Positions 1 to 8,463 of a DNA stretch of 64,000 nt are shown in pieces; positions within the stretch are counted from its first letter, which is position 1, and each line of letters begins with the position of its first letter. This stretch comes from an uncultured Lachnospiraceae bacterium (GTDB lineage Bacteria; Bacillota; Clostridia; Lachnospirales; Lachnospiraceae): assembly GCA_905199445.1 (NCBI GenBank), contig CAJKGK010000007.1, positions 1 to 64,000 on the forward strand. Direction: 5' to 3'. The translations under genes and the position numbers were made by a program. A model generated the notes under the pieces. That model ran no database searches. It saw only the letters and a program-made list of their open reading frames with translations, and was not told the origin of the DNA.

Positions 1-17
1 TGAATATGAATAAACAC

Positions 18-49
18 CAGTTGTCATGCATATGGCAGCTGTTTTTTTT
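18..49 (+). terminator. Intrinsic terminator of an upstream gene
   Basis: A 10-bp stem with two G-U pairs (18-27 with 32-41) and a 4-nt loop is followed by eight T residues. It probably ends a plus-strand gene lying left of the window. Confidence 0.75.
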
Positions 50-100
50 ATTAAAATTAATGTTTTAAATTTAATATTTTCATAAAGTATAAGATGATAT

Positions 101-131
101 AAAAAATAAGGAGCAACGAAAGCTGCTCCTT
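101..131 (-). terminator. Terminator of the tRNA-Trp transcript
   Basis: Read on the minus strand, the 8-bp stem AAGGAGCA/TGCTCCTT (108-115 with 124-131) is followed by a run of six T residues (plus-strand A run at 101-106). It lies directly downstream of the minus-strand tRNA gene. Confidence 0.75.
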
Positions 132-137
132 AAAAAC

Positions 138-207
138 AGGGGAAGAGGGATTCGAACCCCCGTGAACGGTTTTGGAGACCGTCATACTGCCGCTGTATGA
201 TTCCCCT
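138..207 (-). tRNA. tRNA-Trp (CCA anticodon)
   Basis: The minus strand folds into a complete cloverleaf. The acceptor stem is AGGGGAA/TTCCCCT. The anticodon arm is ACGGT/ACCGT with loop CTCCAAA, giving anticodon CCA. The T arm has loop TTCGAAT and a 5-bp G-rich stem. The D arm has stem ATAC/GTAT and a 7-nt loop containing GG. The variable loop is only 4 nt, so the gene is 70 nt long. No CCA tail is encoded. A terminator follows immediately at 101-131, so it is probably transcribed alone or as the last gene of its unit. Confidence 0.93.
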
Positions 208-487
208 ATGCATTATTATCACACAACTGTATTAAAGTATAATGTATTTTTGCTTGGATTGCAAGTATTATTTTTAAATTTTTACTAAATTTTAGTGGAA
301 TTTAAAACCATTATTTTGTTAGAAAAAGTAAATACCTGACAAAAAAGCAGCGGAGATCTTAAAGATTCTTACAATTTACTATATCTACTATTATTTACTG
401 CAAATACTTGGTATAATAATAGTGAAAAAACAGGTTAGCAACATACGATGTCTGATCAGACACTGTATAAAGGAAGAGGTGAATTAT

Positions 488-2407
488 ATGAAGCTAAGGG
501 TAAAAAGATTATTGGCCTTATTTTTAGCATTTATGCTTATCGGGACTTCTGCAGGATTTTCGGCCTTGCATGTTTTTGCTGCGGATGATCAAAAGCCAGA
601 AGGTCCACAACTGTTTAAACGAACTGAAACAAGTATTACGTTAAAAGTTGAAGATGATATGGAATATGCTGTGGAAATTGAAGATGATGAGACCGGTGAG
701 AAAATATGGAAATGGGCAGAAGATTCTCAGTATGATTTAACAGAAGGCACAGTTATTTTTGAAAAACTTGAATCAGAGACAGAATACAAATTTGCCGGAC
801 GGAGCAAGAACGTGCAGGATGCAAAAGTAGAGACCAGCTTAATTAAAACTCTGGGACCCAACAGCAGTGAAGCCGAGGAAACTGGAGAGGAAACTCAGTC
901 CACAGAAATGACCGAACAAACAGATTCTATGGAAACTATACCGGAGAGCGAAACGATAGAAGAAACCAAAGAGAGCGAAACGATAGAAGAAACCAAAGAG
1001 AGTGAGACGATAGAAGAAACCAAAGAGAGTGAGACTGTAGAAGAAACCAAAGAGAGCGAAACGATAGAAGAAACCAAAGAGAGCGAAACGATAGAAGAAA
1101 CCAAAGAGAGTGAAACGATAGAAGAAACCAAAGAGAGTGAAACAGTAGAAGAAACCAAAGAAAGCGAAACGATAGAAGAAACCAAAGAGAGTGAAACAGT
1201 AGAAGAAACCAAAGAAAGTGAAACTGTGGAAGAAACGGAGCAGCCTGAAGCTCCAGCAGCGCCGGAATTACAGGAACGTACAGACACAAGGATTAAGTTT
1301 AAAACTGTGGAGGGACAGGAGTATGCACGGGTGATGGAAGGTCAGGCTTATGCATGGCAGGACAGCGGTATTTTTGAAAATCTTGAGCCGGGAAAGGTAT
1401 ACAGTTTTGTTACTCGAGTAAAGGCTAAAGACGAAGTCCCTGCAGGAAAGGTCAGTATCCCACTGAAGATCTCCACAAAGCTTTCTGCTGCGCCGGCACC
1501 TGCAGCACCTCAAATGACTGAGTGCGGGACGGATTATATTACTTTGAAGTCAGCGGATGATCTTGAATATGGTTATTCTTTAGACGGAAGTTCCTGGGTC
1601 TGGCAGGATCATTCTAAATTTGGCGGTCTAAAGCCTGGAACGAAGTATTATTTTGCAGCAAGGGTGAAGTTTGATCCGGAAAATGCAATGGAAAGTCAGA
1701 TAAGTAAACCTTCGGAATTTAAAACCTATGTGGCTTTTGCGGGAACCTTTGAAGGTGTCACCGAAGGCGCTGTATTTGATAAAAATACACGGCTCACGGT
1801 TTCGGTGTATGGCACCGGTATGGATAATAAAACGCCTTCTATAGGAGATTCCAGATGGATTCCACGGTCATGGGATTGGGATGGTGTGAATAATCAGTCA
1901 TGGTCAGCAGCACCATATTCTGTAAGCTTTACAATGGATAAAGTGGGAACTTACAAACTGACAGTTAATTTTGAACTGGAAGTCTATACGTCTGAGGGCT
2001 GGAAGGCTACAGGACAGACAGAAAAAAACAGTATATCCTTCAAAGCCATTAATAAGGTATATAAGATTAATGCTTCTGCAGGTAAACACGGAAAGATTAG
2101 TCCGTCTGGTGATGTAAGCGTTGAAGAAGGTTCAGATATGCAGTTTAAGATTACTGCGGATCCAGGTTATCGTTTGGAAAAACTCATCGTAGATGGTGTT
2201 GCTGTTAAAAATCCAGGGAATAAATATACATTTGCGAATGTTAGAGGAAACCATACAATTTCTGCCTCGTTTATAAGTAATATTGATGCGCCCAAAACCG
2301 GAGATCAGACACCGGTACTCCTTATTGCAGGGATTGCGGTAGTTTCAGTGGCAGCTATTGTGATTATACTGGTTGTTCGCCGTAAACAGACAAAGAATGA
2401 TAAGTAA
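488..2407 (+). CDS. Repeat-containing surface protein with sortase-like anchor
   Basis: A 639-residue secreted protein of unknown function. The ATG at 488 is chosen because it follows GGAAGAGGTG (472-481) and starts a typical signal peptide (K/R-rich start, hydrophobic stretch, cleavage near VFA-AD). An upstream in-frame GTG at 422 would bury the signal. The mature part has three related Fn3-like modules of about 70 residues. The first and second are separated by eleven ESETIEETK-type nonapeptides encoded at 944-1240. Near the C-terminus is an InlB-B-like bacterial repeat (motifs GKHGKISPSG, ADPGYRLEKL). The end is APKTGDQ, a membrane helix and an R/K tail, which resembles an LPXTG sorting signal with A in place of L. 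Probably a cell-wall-attached adhesin or stalk. Confidence 0.8.
   Translation: MKLRVKRLLALFLAFMLIGTSAGFSALHVFAADDQKPEGPQLFKRTETSITLKVEDDMEYAVEIEDDETGEKIWKWAEDSQYDLTEGTVIFEKLESETEYKFAGRSKNVQDAKVETSLIKTLGPNSSEAEETGEETQSTEMTEQTDSMETIPESETIEETKESETIEETKESETIEETKESETVEETKESETIEETKESETIEETKESETIEETKESETVEETKESETIEETKESETVEETKESETVEETEQPEAPAAPELQERTDTRIKFKTVEGQEYARVMEGQAYAWQDSGIFENLEPGKVYSFVTRVKAKDEVPAGKVSIPLKISTKLSAAPAPAAPQMTECGTDYITLKSADDLEYGYSLDGSSWVWQDHSKFGGLKPGTKYYFAARVKFDPENAMESQISKPSEFKTYVAFAGTFEGVTEGAVFDKNTRLTVSVYGTGMDNKTPSIGDSRWIPRSWDWDGVNNQSWSAAPYSVSFTMDKVGTYKLTVNFELEVYTSEGWKATGQTEKNSISFKAINKVYKINASAGKHGKISPSGDVSVEEGSDMQFKITADPGYRLEKLIVDGVAVKNPGNKYTFANVRGNHTISASFISNIDAPKTGDQTPVLLIAGIAVVSVAAIVIILVVRRKQTKNDK
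944..1240 (+). repeat. Eleven 27-bp tandem repeats inside the surface gene
   Basis: Eleven in-frame copies of a 27-bp unit encode ESET(I/V)EETK; the last copy ends in E. Copies differ only at scattered synonymous bases and at I/V. The array forms a strongly acidic linker between folded modules. The repeat also leaves long open frames on the opposite strand, which are not genes. Confidence 0.95.
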
Positions 2408-2449
2408 CATTAGTTAGTCCTAGGTTAAAGTAAATAATTCCTGAAAAGG

Positions 2450-2492
2450 GCCGTCCATGAAACGAATAGATGATGTTTTGTGGACGGCTTTT
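2450..2492 (+). terminator. Terminator of the surface protein gene
   Basis: GCCGTCCA (2450-2457) pairs with TGGACGGC (2481-2488). An inner AAAC/GTTT pairing extends the hairpin, and TTTT follows. Confidence 0.8.
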
Positions 2493-2673
2493 CTGGCAGT
2501 CAGGGATTGTTTTTGACACGGCTCTTGTTTCCCAATTGGACATATGCTATGATACATAGTACACTGTATACTTTGCGGGCAATTAAAATTAAATGTCAGT
2601 TGTGTGACGCATATAAATTTAATGTGAAAACTTATCACCAATATACTTACTGTAAATAAGAACGGAGGGTCAA

Positions 2674-3228
2674 ATGTTTGAGTGGATTACAGAAATTGAT
2701 CATGGAATACTGTTATTTATTCAGGAATATCTAAGACTTGATTGGCTGACACCATTTGTAAAGTTTATTTCCAGCCTGGGAAATGCAGGGTTTTTCTGGA
2801 TTTTGCTGTCTGTAGGATTCTTATGTTTTAAGAAGACACGTAAGGCAGGGGTTTTATCCCTGCTCTCCCTGCTGCTATGTTTTTTGGTTACCAATGTTGC
2901 ATTGAAAAATATTGTTGCACGAATGCGGCCTTATCACCGATATGAGGATATTCTTTTACTGATCGCTCATCCCGGAGATTTTTCATTTCCGTCAGGACAT
3001 TCGGCCAGTGCTTTTGCTGCGGCCGGAGTTTTGTTCCATTATGTGGATAAAAGGGTGGGGATTGGGCTTTTAATTTTGGCATCAGCGATAGCGCTTTCAC
3101 GGCTGTATTTAGGGGTGCACTATCCCACAGATGTTCTGGCCGGGGTTTGTGTGGGACTGATTTGCAGTTTGATTGTACAGGCATTGGCGCAGCGGTTTGC
3201 AAACAGGTCTTTACAGAGAAAAAATTAG
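2674..3228 (+). CDS. PAP2-family membrane phosphatase
   Basis: A 184-residue polytopic membrane protein with all three signatures of the PAP2/acid phosphatase superfamily: K78-x6-R85-P86, PSGH at 106-109, and S142-R143-x5-H149-x3-D153. Members hydrolyse lipid phosphates such as undecaprenyl diphosphate (BacA-independent C55-PP recycling) or phosphatidate; the substrate cannot be told from sequence. GGAGGG precedes the ATG at a good distance. The NhaC-type gene starts only 18 nt downstream, so the two are probably co-transcribed. Confidence 0.9.
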   Translation: MFEWITEIDHGILLFIQEYLRLDWLTPFVKFISSLGNAGFFWILLSVGFLCFKKTRKAGVLSLLSLLLCFLVTNVALKNIVARMRPYHRYEDILLLIAHPGDFSFPSGHSASAFAAAGVLFHYVDKRVGIGLLILASAIALSRLYLGVHYPTDVLAGVCVGLICSLIVQALAQRFANRSLQRKN

Positions 3229-3246
3229 AATAAAAAGGGAGATATT

Positions 3247-4539
3247 ATGGAAAAAGAAAAGAGTAATATATGGGCATTGCTGCCGATTTTCGTGTTCCTT
3301 GTCCTGTTTTTAGGCATGGGCATCGTGACCCGGAATTTTTCAAGTATGCCGGCCATTGTAGCGTTTTTAATTGCTCTGGTTGTGGCATTTATACAGTTTC
3401 CAAAAACAAAATTTGAAGAAAAGCTGGCTATTGTTTCAAAAGGCATTGGAGATGATAATATTATTACCATGTGCCTGATTTTTCTGGCAGCAGGAGCCTT
3501 TTCAGGCGCAGTGACAGCGGCTGGAGGTGCAGACAGTACGGTGGCGTTTGGGTTATCTATTATGCCGGGCAGTGTTATTGTCGTTGGCCTGATGGTCATT
3601 GGCTGCTTTATTTCTCTGTCCATGGGAACAAGTATGGGAACCATTGCCGCCCTGGCACCGATTGCCGTAAGGATCAGTGAAAAAACCGGATATGGATTGG
3701 CGTTATGTATTGGTGCTGTTGTATGTGGGGCCATGTTTGGAGATAATCTGTCCATGATTTCGGATACAACCATTGCGGCGGTCAGAACGCAGGGATGCGA
3801 GATGAAGGATAAATTTAAAGCCAATTTCCTGATCGTTCTTCCGGCGGCCATTGCGGCTGTTATTATATTTGTGCTGGTGGCCAGCGGCGGCGCCGAAATG
3901 CCAAAGAATATGGTTTATGATTACAATTTATGGCAGATTTTGCCTTACGTTCTTGTTTTGGCCGGCGCACTTGTGGGAATTAATGTATTTATTGTCCTTT
4001 TGGGCGGAACGGTGGTTTCTGTTATTGTGGGTGTTGCCACAGGAGAAATGGCATGGTCCGGTATTTTTTCAGCGATTGGCAGCGGCGTGACTGGAATGTA
4101 TGATATTACGGTTATCTCTATGATTGTTGCAGGGATTGTGGCACTGGTACGTCATCATGGAGGAATCGCATTTATTTTAAAATTCATACATCATAAAATT
4201 CGCGGAAAAAAAGGGGCGCAGCTGGGAATTGCCCTTTTGTCTGTGCTTGTGGACATGGCGACAGCAAACAATACAGTGGCTATAGTGATTGCCGGTCCCA
4301 TTGCTAAAGAGATTGGGGATCAGTACCAGGTGGAGCCTAAGCGGGTTGCTTCGCTGCTGGATATTTTTGCGTCAGCGACTCAGGGGTTGATTCCATATGG
4401 GGCGCAACTGCTTTTGGCGGCATCGTCAACCGGATTATCACCTTTTGAGATTATGCCGTATTTGTATTATCCGATGATTATGTGTATTTCTGCGGTATTG
4501 TTTATTGTATTTTCAAAAAATGTACGTCGGACTGCATAA
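3247..4539 (+). CDS. nhaC: NhaC-family Na+/H+ antiporter
   Basis: A 430-residue protein with about 11-12 hydrophobic segments. The conserved NhaC-type stretch GDNLSMISDTTIAA lies near residue 165, and there is a second hydrophobic half with ATANNTVAIVIAGP near residue 340. The family exchanges Na+ for H+ (some members carry malate/lactate or other organic ions) at the cytoplasmic membrane. The start follows AAAAGGGAG. It directly follows the PAP2 gene in the same direction. Substrate specificity beyond the family level is not certain. Confidence 0.82.
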   Translation: MEKEKSNIWALLPIFVFLVLFLGMGIVTRNFSSMPAIVAFLIALVVAFIQFPKTKFEEKLAIVSKGIGDDNIITMCLIFLAAGAFSGAVTAAGGADSTVAFGLSIMPGSVIVVGLMVIGCFISLSMGTSMGTIAALAPIAVRISEKTGYGLALCIGAVVCGAMFGDNLSMISDTTIAAVRTQGCEMKDKFKANFLIVLPAAIAAVIIFVLVASGGAEMPKNMVYDYNLWQILPYVLVLAGALVGINVFIVLLGGTVVSVIVGVATGEMAWSGIFSAIGSGVTGMYDITVISMIVAGIVALVRHHGGIAFILKFIHHKIRGKKGAQLGIALLSVLVDMATANNTVAIVIAGPIAKEIGDQYQVEPKRVASLLDIFASATQGLIPYGAQLLLAASSTGLSPFEIMPYLYYPMIMCISAVLFIVFSKNVRRTA

Positions 4540-4587
4540 AATAGCCGTGAAATGGTCATTCTAAATGAGGTAAAGGAGGAATGACTT

Positions 4588-4908
4588 ATGGCAAGATTAC
4601 AATGTGATGCCAGAAATTGTGTCCACAACAAAGAACATTTCTGCTGCATTTCCAGCATTTGCGTGGATGGCAAACAGGCGATGCGCGATGCCGAAACCTG
4701 TTGTGCAGACTTCAGAGAAAAAAAAGAAGCTGTTTCCAACAGTGCATGTGGATGCGAGGAGAAAAATCCCGTAGTGGATATTCACTGTAAGGCCCAGAAC
4801 TGTATTTACAATGATCAGTGTCATTGCGAAGCAGAACATGTATGTATTTGCGGTCCTCATGCATGTGAATGTCATGAAACTCGCTGCGAGACCTTTAAAA
4901 TTAAATAA
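4588..4908 (+). CDS. DUF1540 cysteine-rich protein
   Basis: A 106-residue protein made of two copies of the DUF1540 module, each with the pattern C-x4-CxxNxxxxC, I-x-V/I, A...C...C. The first spans about residues 4-40 and the second about 60-103. The dense, regularly spaced Cys and His residues suggest metal binding. The family is common in sporulating Clostridia and has no settled function. The site AAAGGAGG sits 9 nt before the ATG. It is not obviously part of an operon, and a terminator follows at 4962. Confidence 0.88.
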   Translation: MARLQCDARNCVHNKEHFCCISSICVDGKQAMRDAETCCADFREKKEAVSNSACGCEEKNPVVDIHCKAQNCIYNDQCHCEAEHVCICGPHACECHETRCETFKIK

Positions 4909-4961
4909 AACGGCTACAGGACAACTGTTTTTTATACAGTTGATCAGGGACGACACAATCG

Positions 4962-5004
4962 CAGCGGTCCGGCGGGCAATTAAGCTCGCATCGGGCCGCT
5001 GTTT
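4962..5004 (+). terminator. Terminator after the DUF1540 gene
   Basis: CAGCGGTCC (4962-4970) pairs with GGGCCGCTG (4993-5001) with one wobble, followed by TTTG. A smaller CAACTG/CAGTTG hairpin precedes it at 4922-4942. Confidence 0.65.
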
Positions 5005-5036
5005 GTGATGTTCCAATGAAGGGAAGGAGAGATCGT

Positions 5037-5957
5037 GTGAAGGATTATTTTTTAAAATTGGCAAATCAGCTGTGCAAACAGGCTGGACTGAAACAAGTAC
5101 GTTCTGTTGAGCCTATATCTATGGATTCCGATGAGCAGGGGTATTCAGGATCCAGGCTCATACGGTTAAAATGCACCTTTATCGATGGAATGACCGGAAG
5201 CTTTGTCTGTAAATCGGCCAGTTTGTGTGAGAGAAAAATTATGCAGGTTCTTACCGATCAAAAAAGGGGATATTCACCATATTCATATTCAGATTTGAAT
5301 CAAACTGATGAAAATTCATGGTTAATTATGCAGGATATTCGCTCAGGGGAAAGGATTCCCTATAACCATGATTTGTGGAAAAAACAGGTCGCATCGGCGC
5401 TGGCAGACATTCATGTAGATAATTTTGTAAATACAAATAAAATACCACAAATACCTTATGCAGATGAGGCCTACTGGAAATGGATCACAACACAGATTTC
5501 CGTGGATCATTTTGAACGAAAATGTGTTCAGGATAATCTTTTTGCAAGGCAGTATGGCCGGGAACTGCCCAAACTTCGTAAGCAGGCCCAACGGTTTGTC
5601 CGGAATATGACACAGCTTGCCAGGGATGGAACAAGTCTTACGGTAACCCATGGGGATTTACAGAAGATGGATGGTGACCATGTGCGCTGCTTTAAAGGTC
5701 AGCCTGTGATTATTGACTGGGGCTTTGGACGATATGCGCCGTTTTATATAGATCTGGTCGATTATTTTACGCAGGAAGAAGCGATGGTGTATTTGAAAGA
5801 ATTACATAATCAAGGGATTATCGTCAGCCAAAGTATGTTTAAGGAAGGTTATGCTATGACGCGTTGCTATCCGGTATTTATTTACATGTATCCTGCACTG
5901 GAACAGTATAACCGAGGGGATGATACAAGGTTAAATGCCTTATTATCCAGACTTTGA
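5037..5957 (+). CDS. APH/choline-kinase-like phosphotransferase family protein
   Basis: A 306-residue protein of the aminoglycoside phosphotransferase / choline kinase fold. The catalytic loop THGDLQKMD lies around residue 210 and the metal-binding IIDWGFGRYAPFYIDL around residue 230. In the usual HGDxxxxN motif the last Asn is replaced by Asp here, which may alter metal coordination. The GTG at 5037 is chosen over the ATG at 5016 because AAGGAG (5024-5029) lies 7 nt before the GTG, whereas the ATG has no ribosome site. Physiological substrate unknown; many clostridial relatives are not resistance enzymes. Flanked by terminators, so probably monocistronic. Confidence 0.75.
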   Translation: MKDYFLKLANQLCKQAGLKQVRSVEPISMDSDEQGYSGSRLIRLKCTFIDGMTGSFVCKSASLCERKIMQVLTDQKRGYSPYSYSDLNQTDENSWLIMQDIRSGERIPYNHDLWKKQVASALADIHVDNFVNTNKIPQIPYADEAYWKWITTQISVDHFERKCVQDNLFARQYGRELPKLRKQAQRFVRNMTQLARDGTSLTVTHGDLQKMDGDHVRCFKGQPVIIDWGFGRYAPFYIDLVDYFTQEEAMVYLKELHNQGIIVSQSMFKEGYAMTRCYPVFIYMYPALEQYNRGDDTRLNALLSRL

Positions 5958-6024
5958 AGGGGGTGTACTTTGGAATACTGATTTGATTGTTTTTTTGCTG
6001 GAAATACAGAAGACAAATAAGTGT

Positions 6025-6078
6025 CCCTCAAAGCGTATCCATGGGTAAAAAATATGGATTGCTGTGAGGGATTCTTAT
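6025..6078. terminator. Bidirectional terminator between convergent genes
   Basis: A long interrupted hairpin: CCCTCA with TGAGGG, AGC with GCT, ATCCAT with ATGGAT, and a T-rich flank (ATTCTTATTTT). It separates the phosphotransferase gene (plus) from the DUF421 gene (minus). Confidence 0.7.
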
Positions 6079-6105
6079 TTTAAGATTTTAAAAATCAGAA
6101 TAGCG

Positions 6106-6810
6106 CTAAAGAAGGATATCCTTGGGTTTGTCCTGAATTTTAACATAAATATTCAGGGTATTGGCTTCGTCACAGGTGGCCAGGAAAACATTTCGGATAT
6201 TGGTGATTCCGTGGCCTTTCAGCTGATGGGTCAGCCATTTTTCGTTGTTCCCTGTATGCCGCAGATTTTCATACATAATTTCCCCGTCCATAATTACGGT
6301 GGCAAAAAGGGTGTCTTGTGCAGGATGGATGGCCAGATCGGCCGGCTGCAGAGGACGATTGTCTGCTTTTGGAAGAAAGCTCATATGGCCATTGGGTTCC
6401 ATAATAACACTTTGCAGTTCTGACAGATCGAAATACCCTGCAATCCGACACTGGGTGAGAAATTCGCCCAGATCCAGTCGGGCTTTTTTCATATTTTTCT
6501 CATATAACTTCCCTTTATTCATCAATAATGCCGGCTTCCCTACAATAATGCGACGCAGGGGAACAGATATCTCAGAAAGTCTGGAAAGTAAAATAGCCGT
6601 GCCGGCATAAATAATCATTGCTAGCAGGGGCTGCATAAAGTCGTTCTCCAGGGAAGTTGCCATCTCTGCGGCAATGGAGCCAATGGTTATGCCGTTAATA
6701 TAATCAAACATACTAAGCTGTGACATTTGACGGTATCCCATCAGCTTGGTCAGGATAAAAAGGGCGATAATAGAACCGGCAGAAACAATGATGGTGTGAA
6801 GTATTTCCAT
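6106..6810 (-). CDS. DUF421 (YetF/YcaP-type) membrane protein
   Basis: A 234-residue protein. The N-terminal 90 residues form two to three membrane helices. They contain the family stretch LMGYRQMSQLSMFDYINGIT and are followed by the soluble YetF-type domain with KPALLMNKGKL and GYFDLSELQSVIMEPNG. In Bacillus, paralogues sit in the inner spore or cell membrane, and some are linked to spore resistance or germination; the biochemical role is unknown. The ATG is preceded by GGAGG on the minus strand. It is transcribed away from the guanine deaminase unit. Confidence 0.85.
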   Translation of the reverse strand: MEILHTIIVSAGSIIALFILTKLMGYRQMSQLSMFDYINGITIGSIAAEMATSLENDFMQPLLAMIIYAGTAILLSRLSEISVPLRRIIVGKPALLMNKGKLYEKNMKKARLDLGEFLTQCRIAGYFDLSELQSVIMEPNGHMSFLPKADNRPLQPADLAIHPAQDTLFATVIMDGEIMYENLRHTGNNEKWLTHQLKGHGITNIRNVFLATCDEANTLNIYVKIQDKPKDILL

Positions 6811-6882
6811 AATAAACCTCCAGTCGGATCTGGCGGTAAATTCACCGGCACAGACCGTTTGTTCTGATTTATTATATCCATA

Positions 6883-6911
6883 TTGACATCAGAAAATACA
6901 GCGGTTATACT
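6883..6911 (+). promoter_or_regulatory. Sigma-A promoter of the guanine deaminase leader
   Basis: TTGACA (6883-6888), a 17-nt spacer and TATACT (6906-6911). Transcription would start near 6918, just before the aptamer. Confidence 0.8.
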
Positions 6912-6930
6912 GTAAGTGAAATTTATTAAT

Positions 6931-6993
6931 GCTTATATAGGTTCATAATTGGGTGAACGTTTCTACCAACTACCGTAATAGTTGTCTATAAGC
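6931..6993 (+). promoter_or_regulatory. Purine riboswitch aptamer (guanine-type)
   Basis: P1 is GCTTATA/TATAAGC (6931-6937 with 6987-6993). P2 is GTTCA/TGAAC, closed by a loop with GGG. The invariant J2/3 sequence GTTTCTACC follows, then P3 AACTA/TAGTT with loop CCGTAA. The specificity position in J3/1 is C (GTCTA), which in this family means a guanine-type ligand, but the preceding base is T where A is usual. It lies between a consensus promoter and guanine deaminase. Confidence 0.92.
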
Positions 6994-7042
6994 CGTTTTT
7001 GCAGTATGCAGTTATGGCACGGACAGGTATGACGGTTTTTTT
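6991..7042 (+). terminator. Riboswitch-controlled terminator (candidate)
   Basis: AGCCGT (6991-6996) can pair with ACGGTT (7032-7037), ending in a T run (7036-7042). The 5' arm shares AGC with the 3' strand of aptamer helix P1. Ligand-stabilised P1 would therefore block the terminator, which is ON-switch logic. The stem is short and the loop long, so this is an inference. Confidence 0.5.
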
Positions 7043-7109
7043 ATTTTTAAGTGTTGTACGTTGGTGCGTTGCCAGGCATGGCTCAAAATCATGGAAAGGG
7101 GAACTGACT

Positions 7110-8384
7110 ATGGAAAATGTATTTGCAGTTAAGGGAAACCTTTGCTACAGTCTTACACCGGATCAAATGGTATTTAAAGAAAATGGATGGCTGGTGTGTG
7201 AGGATGGGGTCTGTGCAGGAATTTTTGACCGTCTTCCGGAAAAATATCAGGGCATTACGGTTCGTGATTACGGGGATTGCCTGATTATTCCAGGATTGAC
7301 GGATTTGCATATTCATGCGCCTCAGTATTCATTTCGGGCACTGGGGATGGATCTGGAACTGCTGGATTGGCTGGACACTCATACATTTCCTGAGGAGTCC
7401 AGGTATGAAGCGCTTGACTATGCAAAAAAAGCTTATGGGATTTTTACAGAAGCGCTGAAATACAGTGCAACAACAAGAGCCTGTATTTTTGCAACCATGC
7501 ATGTTCCTGCAACAGAGCTTTTAATGGATCAGATTGAGGATACAGGACTGACTGCCTTTGTGGGAAAGGTGAATATGGATCGCAACTGTCCGGATTTTTT
7601 AAGGGAAAAAGATGCCAAAGCCTCGGCTTTGGCCACGCTTGACTGGCTGAGGGATTGTGCAGGACGATATCACCATGTAAAACCGATGATTACTCCCAGG
7701 TTTGTGCCCACCTGTTCGGATGATCTGATGCGGATGCTTTCGGATATTCGCAGACAGTATAAGCTGCCTGTTCAGTCTCATCTGTCCGAAAATCTGGGAG
7801 AAATTTCCTGGGTGGCAAGCTTATGCCCTGAAACACATTTTTATGGAGAAGCTTATGACCGTTTTGGGCTGTTTGGCGGTGATGCACCGACGATTATGGC
7901 GCATTGTGTTCATTGTCCGCCCGAAGAGGTGGAACTGATTAAAAAACGTGGCGTTTTCATCGCACACTGTCCTCAGTCAAATACAAATTTGTCTTCGGGA
8001 ATTGCGCCGGTTCGGGCTTACCTGGATCAGGGAATGAATATTGGGCTGGGTTCGGATGTCGCCGGCGGTCATTGTTTATCCATTTTAAGAGCTGTGGCTG
8101 ACACGATTCAAATGTCCAAGATATACTGGCGTCTTGTGGATAATTCCAAAAAGCCTCTTTCTGTCAGTGAAGCTTTTTATCTGGCATCAAAGGGGGGCGG
8201 AAGCTTTTTTGGAAAAGTGGGAAGCTTTGAAGACGGTTATGAGATGGATGCAATTGTTATTGATGATTCTCAGATCCCTCATCCCCAGCCATTAAGTATA
8301 GCCCAGCGTTTTGAACGCATCATTTATTTGTCGGATGACAGACATATTCAGGCAAAATATGTGCAGGGGCGTCAGATTTTCTAA
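7110..8384 (+). CDS. guaD: Guanine deaminase
   Basis: A 424-residue cytosolic amidohydrolase that converts guanine to xanthine and ammonia. It has the metal-binding signature GLTDLHIHAPQY near residue 65, the guanine-deaminase motif SHLSENLGEI near residue 225, AHCVHC near 265, and the catalytic Asp region GLGSDVAGGH near 315. The ATG at 7110 is chosen because AAAGGGGA lies 7-8 nt upstream and its start matches family length. An in-frame upstream ATG at 6999 would overlap the riboswitch terminator. The gene is preceded by a purine riboswitch. Xanthine dehydrogenase, the next enzyme, lies about 28 kb downstream and also has a riboswitch. Confidence 0.93.
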   Translation: MENVFAVKGNLCYSLTPDQMVFKENGWLVCEDGVCAGIFDRLPEKYQGITVRDYGDCLIIPGLTDLHIHAPQYSFRALGMDLELLDWLDTHTFPEESRYEALDYAKKAYGIFTEALKYSATTRACIFATMHVPATELLMDQIEDTGLTAFVGKVNMDRNCPDFLREKDAKASALATLDWLRDCAGRYHHVKPMITPRFVPTCSDDLMRMLSDIRRQYKLPVQSHLSENLGEISWVASLCPETHFYGEAYDRFGLFGGDAPTIMAHCVHCPPEEVELIKKRGVFIAHCPQSNTNLSSGIAPVRAYLDQGMNIGLGSDVAGGHCLSILRAVADTIQMSKIYWRLVDNSKKPLSVSEAFYLASKGGGSFFGKVGSFEDGYEMDAIVIDDSQIPHPQPLSIAQRFERIIYLSDDRHIQAKYVQGRQIF

Positions 8385-8420
8385 AAGTTCATCAAAGTTT
8401 ATTCTGTCTGCGAAACATTT

Positions 8421-8463
8421 CTCCCATATGGAAAAATAATTTTTCTATATGGGGGATATTTTT
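8421..8463 (+). terminator. Terminator of guaD
   Basis: CCCATAT and GAAAAA arms pair with TTTTTC and ATATGGG across a 3-nt loop, followed by a T-rich stretch. Confidence 0.75.

Noticed and set aside
944..1240. CRISPR array
   Set aside because: The repeats are contiguous with no unique spacers, and they are in frame within a coding sequence.
895..1289. Two long minus-strand open frames opposite the surface gene repeats
   Set aside because: They arise from the 27-bp repeat, whose length is a multiple of three and which lacks stops in these frames; the translations are monotonous VSLSLVSSI or FHSLWFLLS strings without a ribosome site.
6064..6610. Plus-strand frames across the DUF421 gene
   Set aside because: They are opposite a gene with clear family motifs and a good ribosome site; the plus-strand translations resemble nothing.
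6999..7109. N-terminal extension of guanine deaminase from ATG 6999
   Set aside because: It would encode 37 extra residues through the riboswitch terminator and has no ribosome site; the ATG at 7110 has AAAGGGGA.
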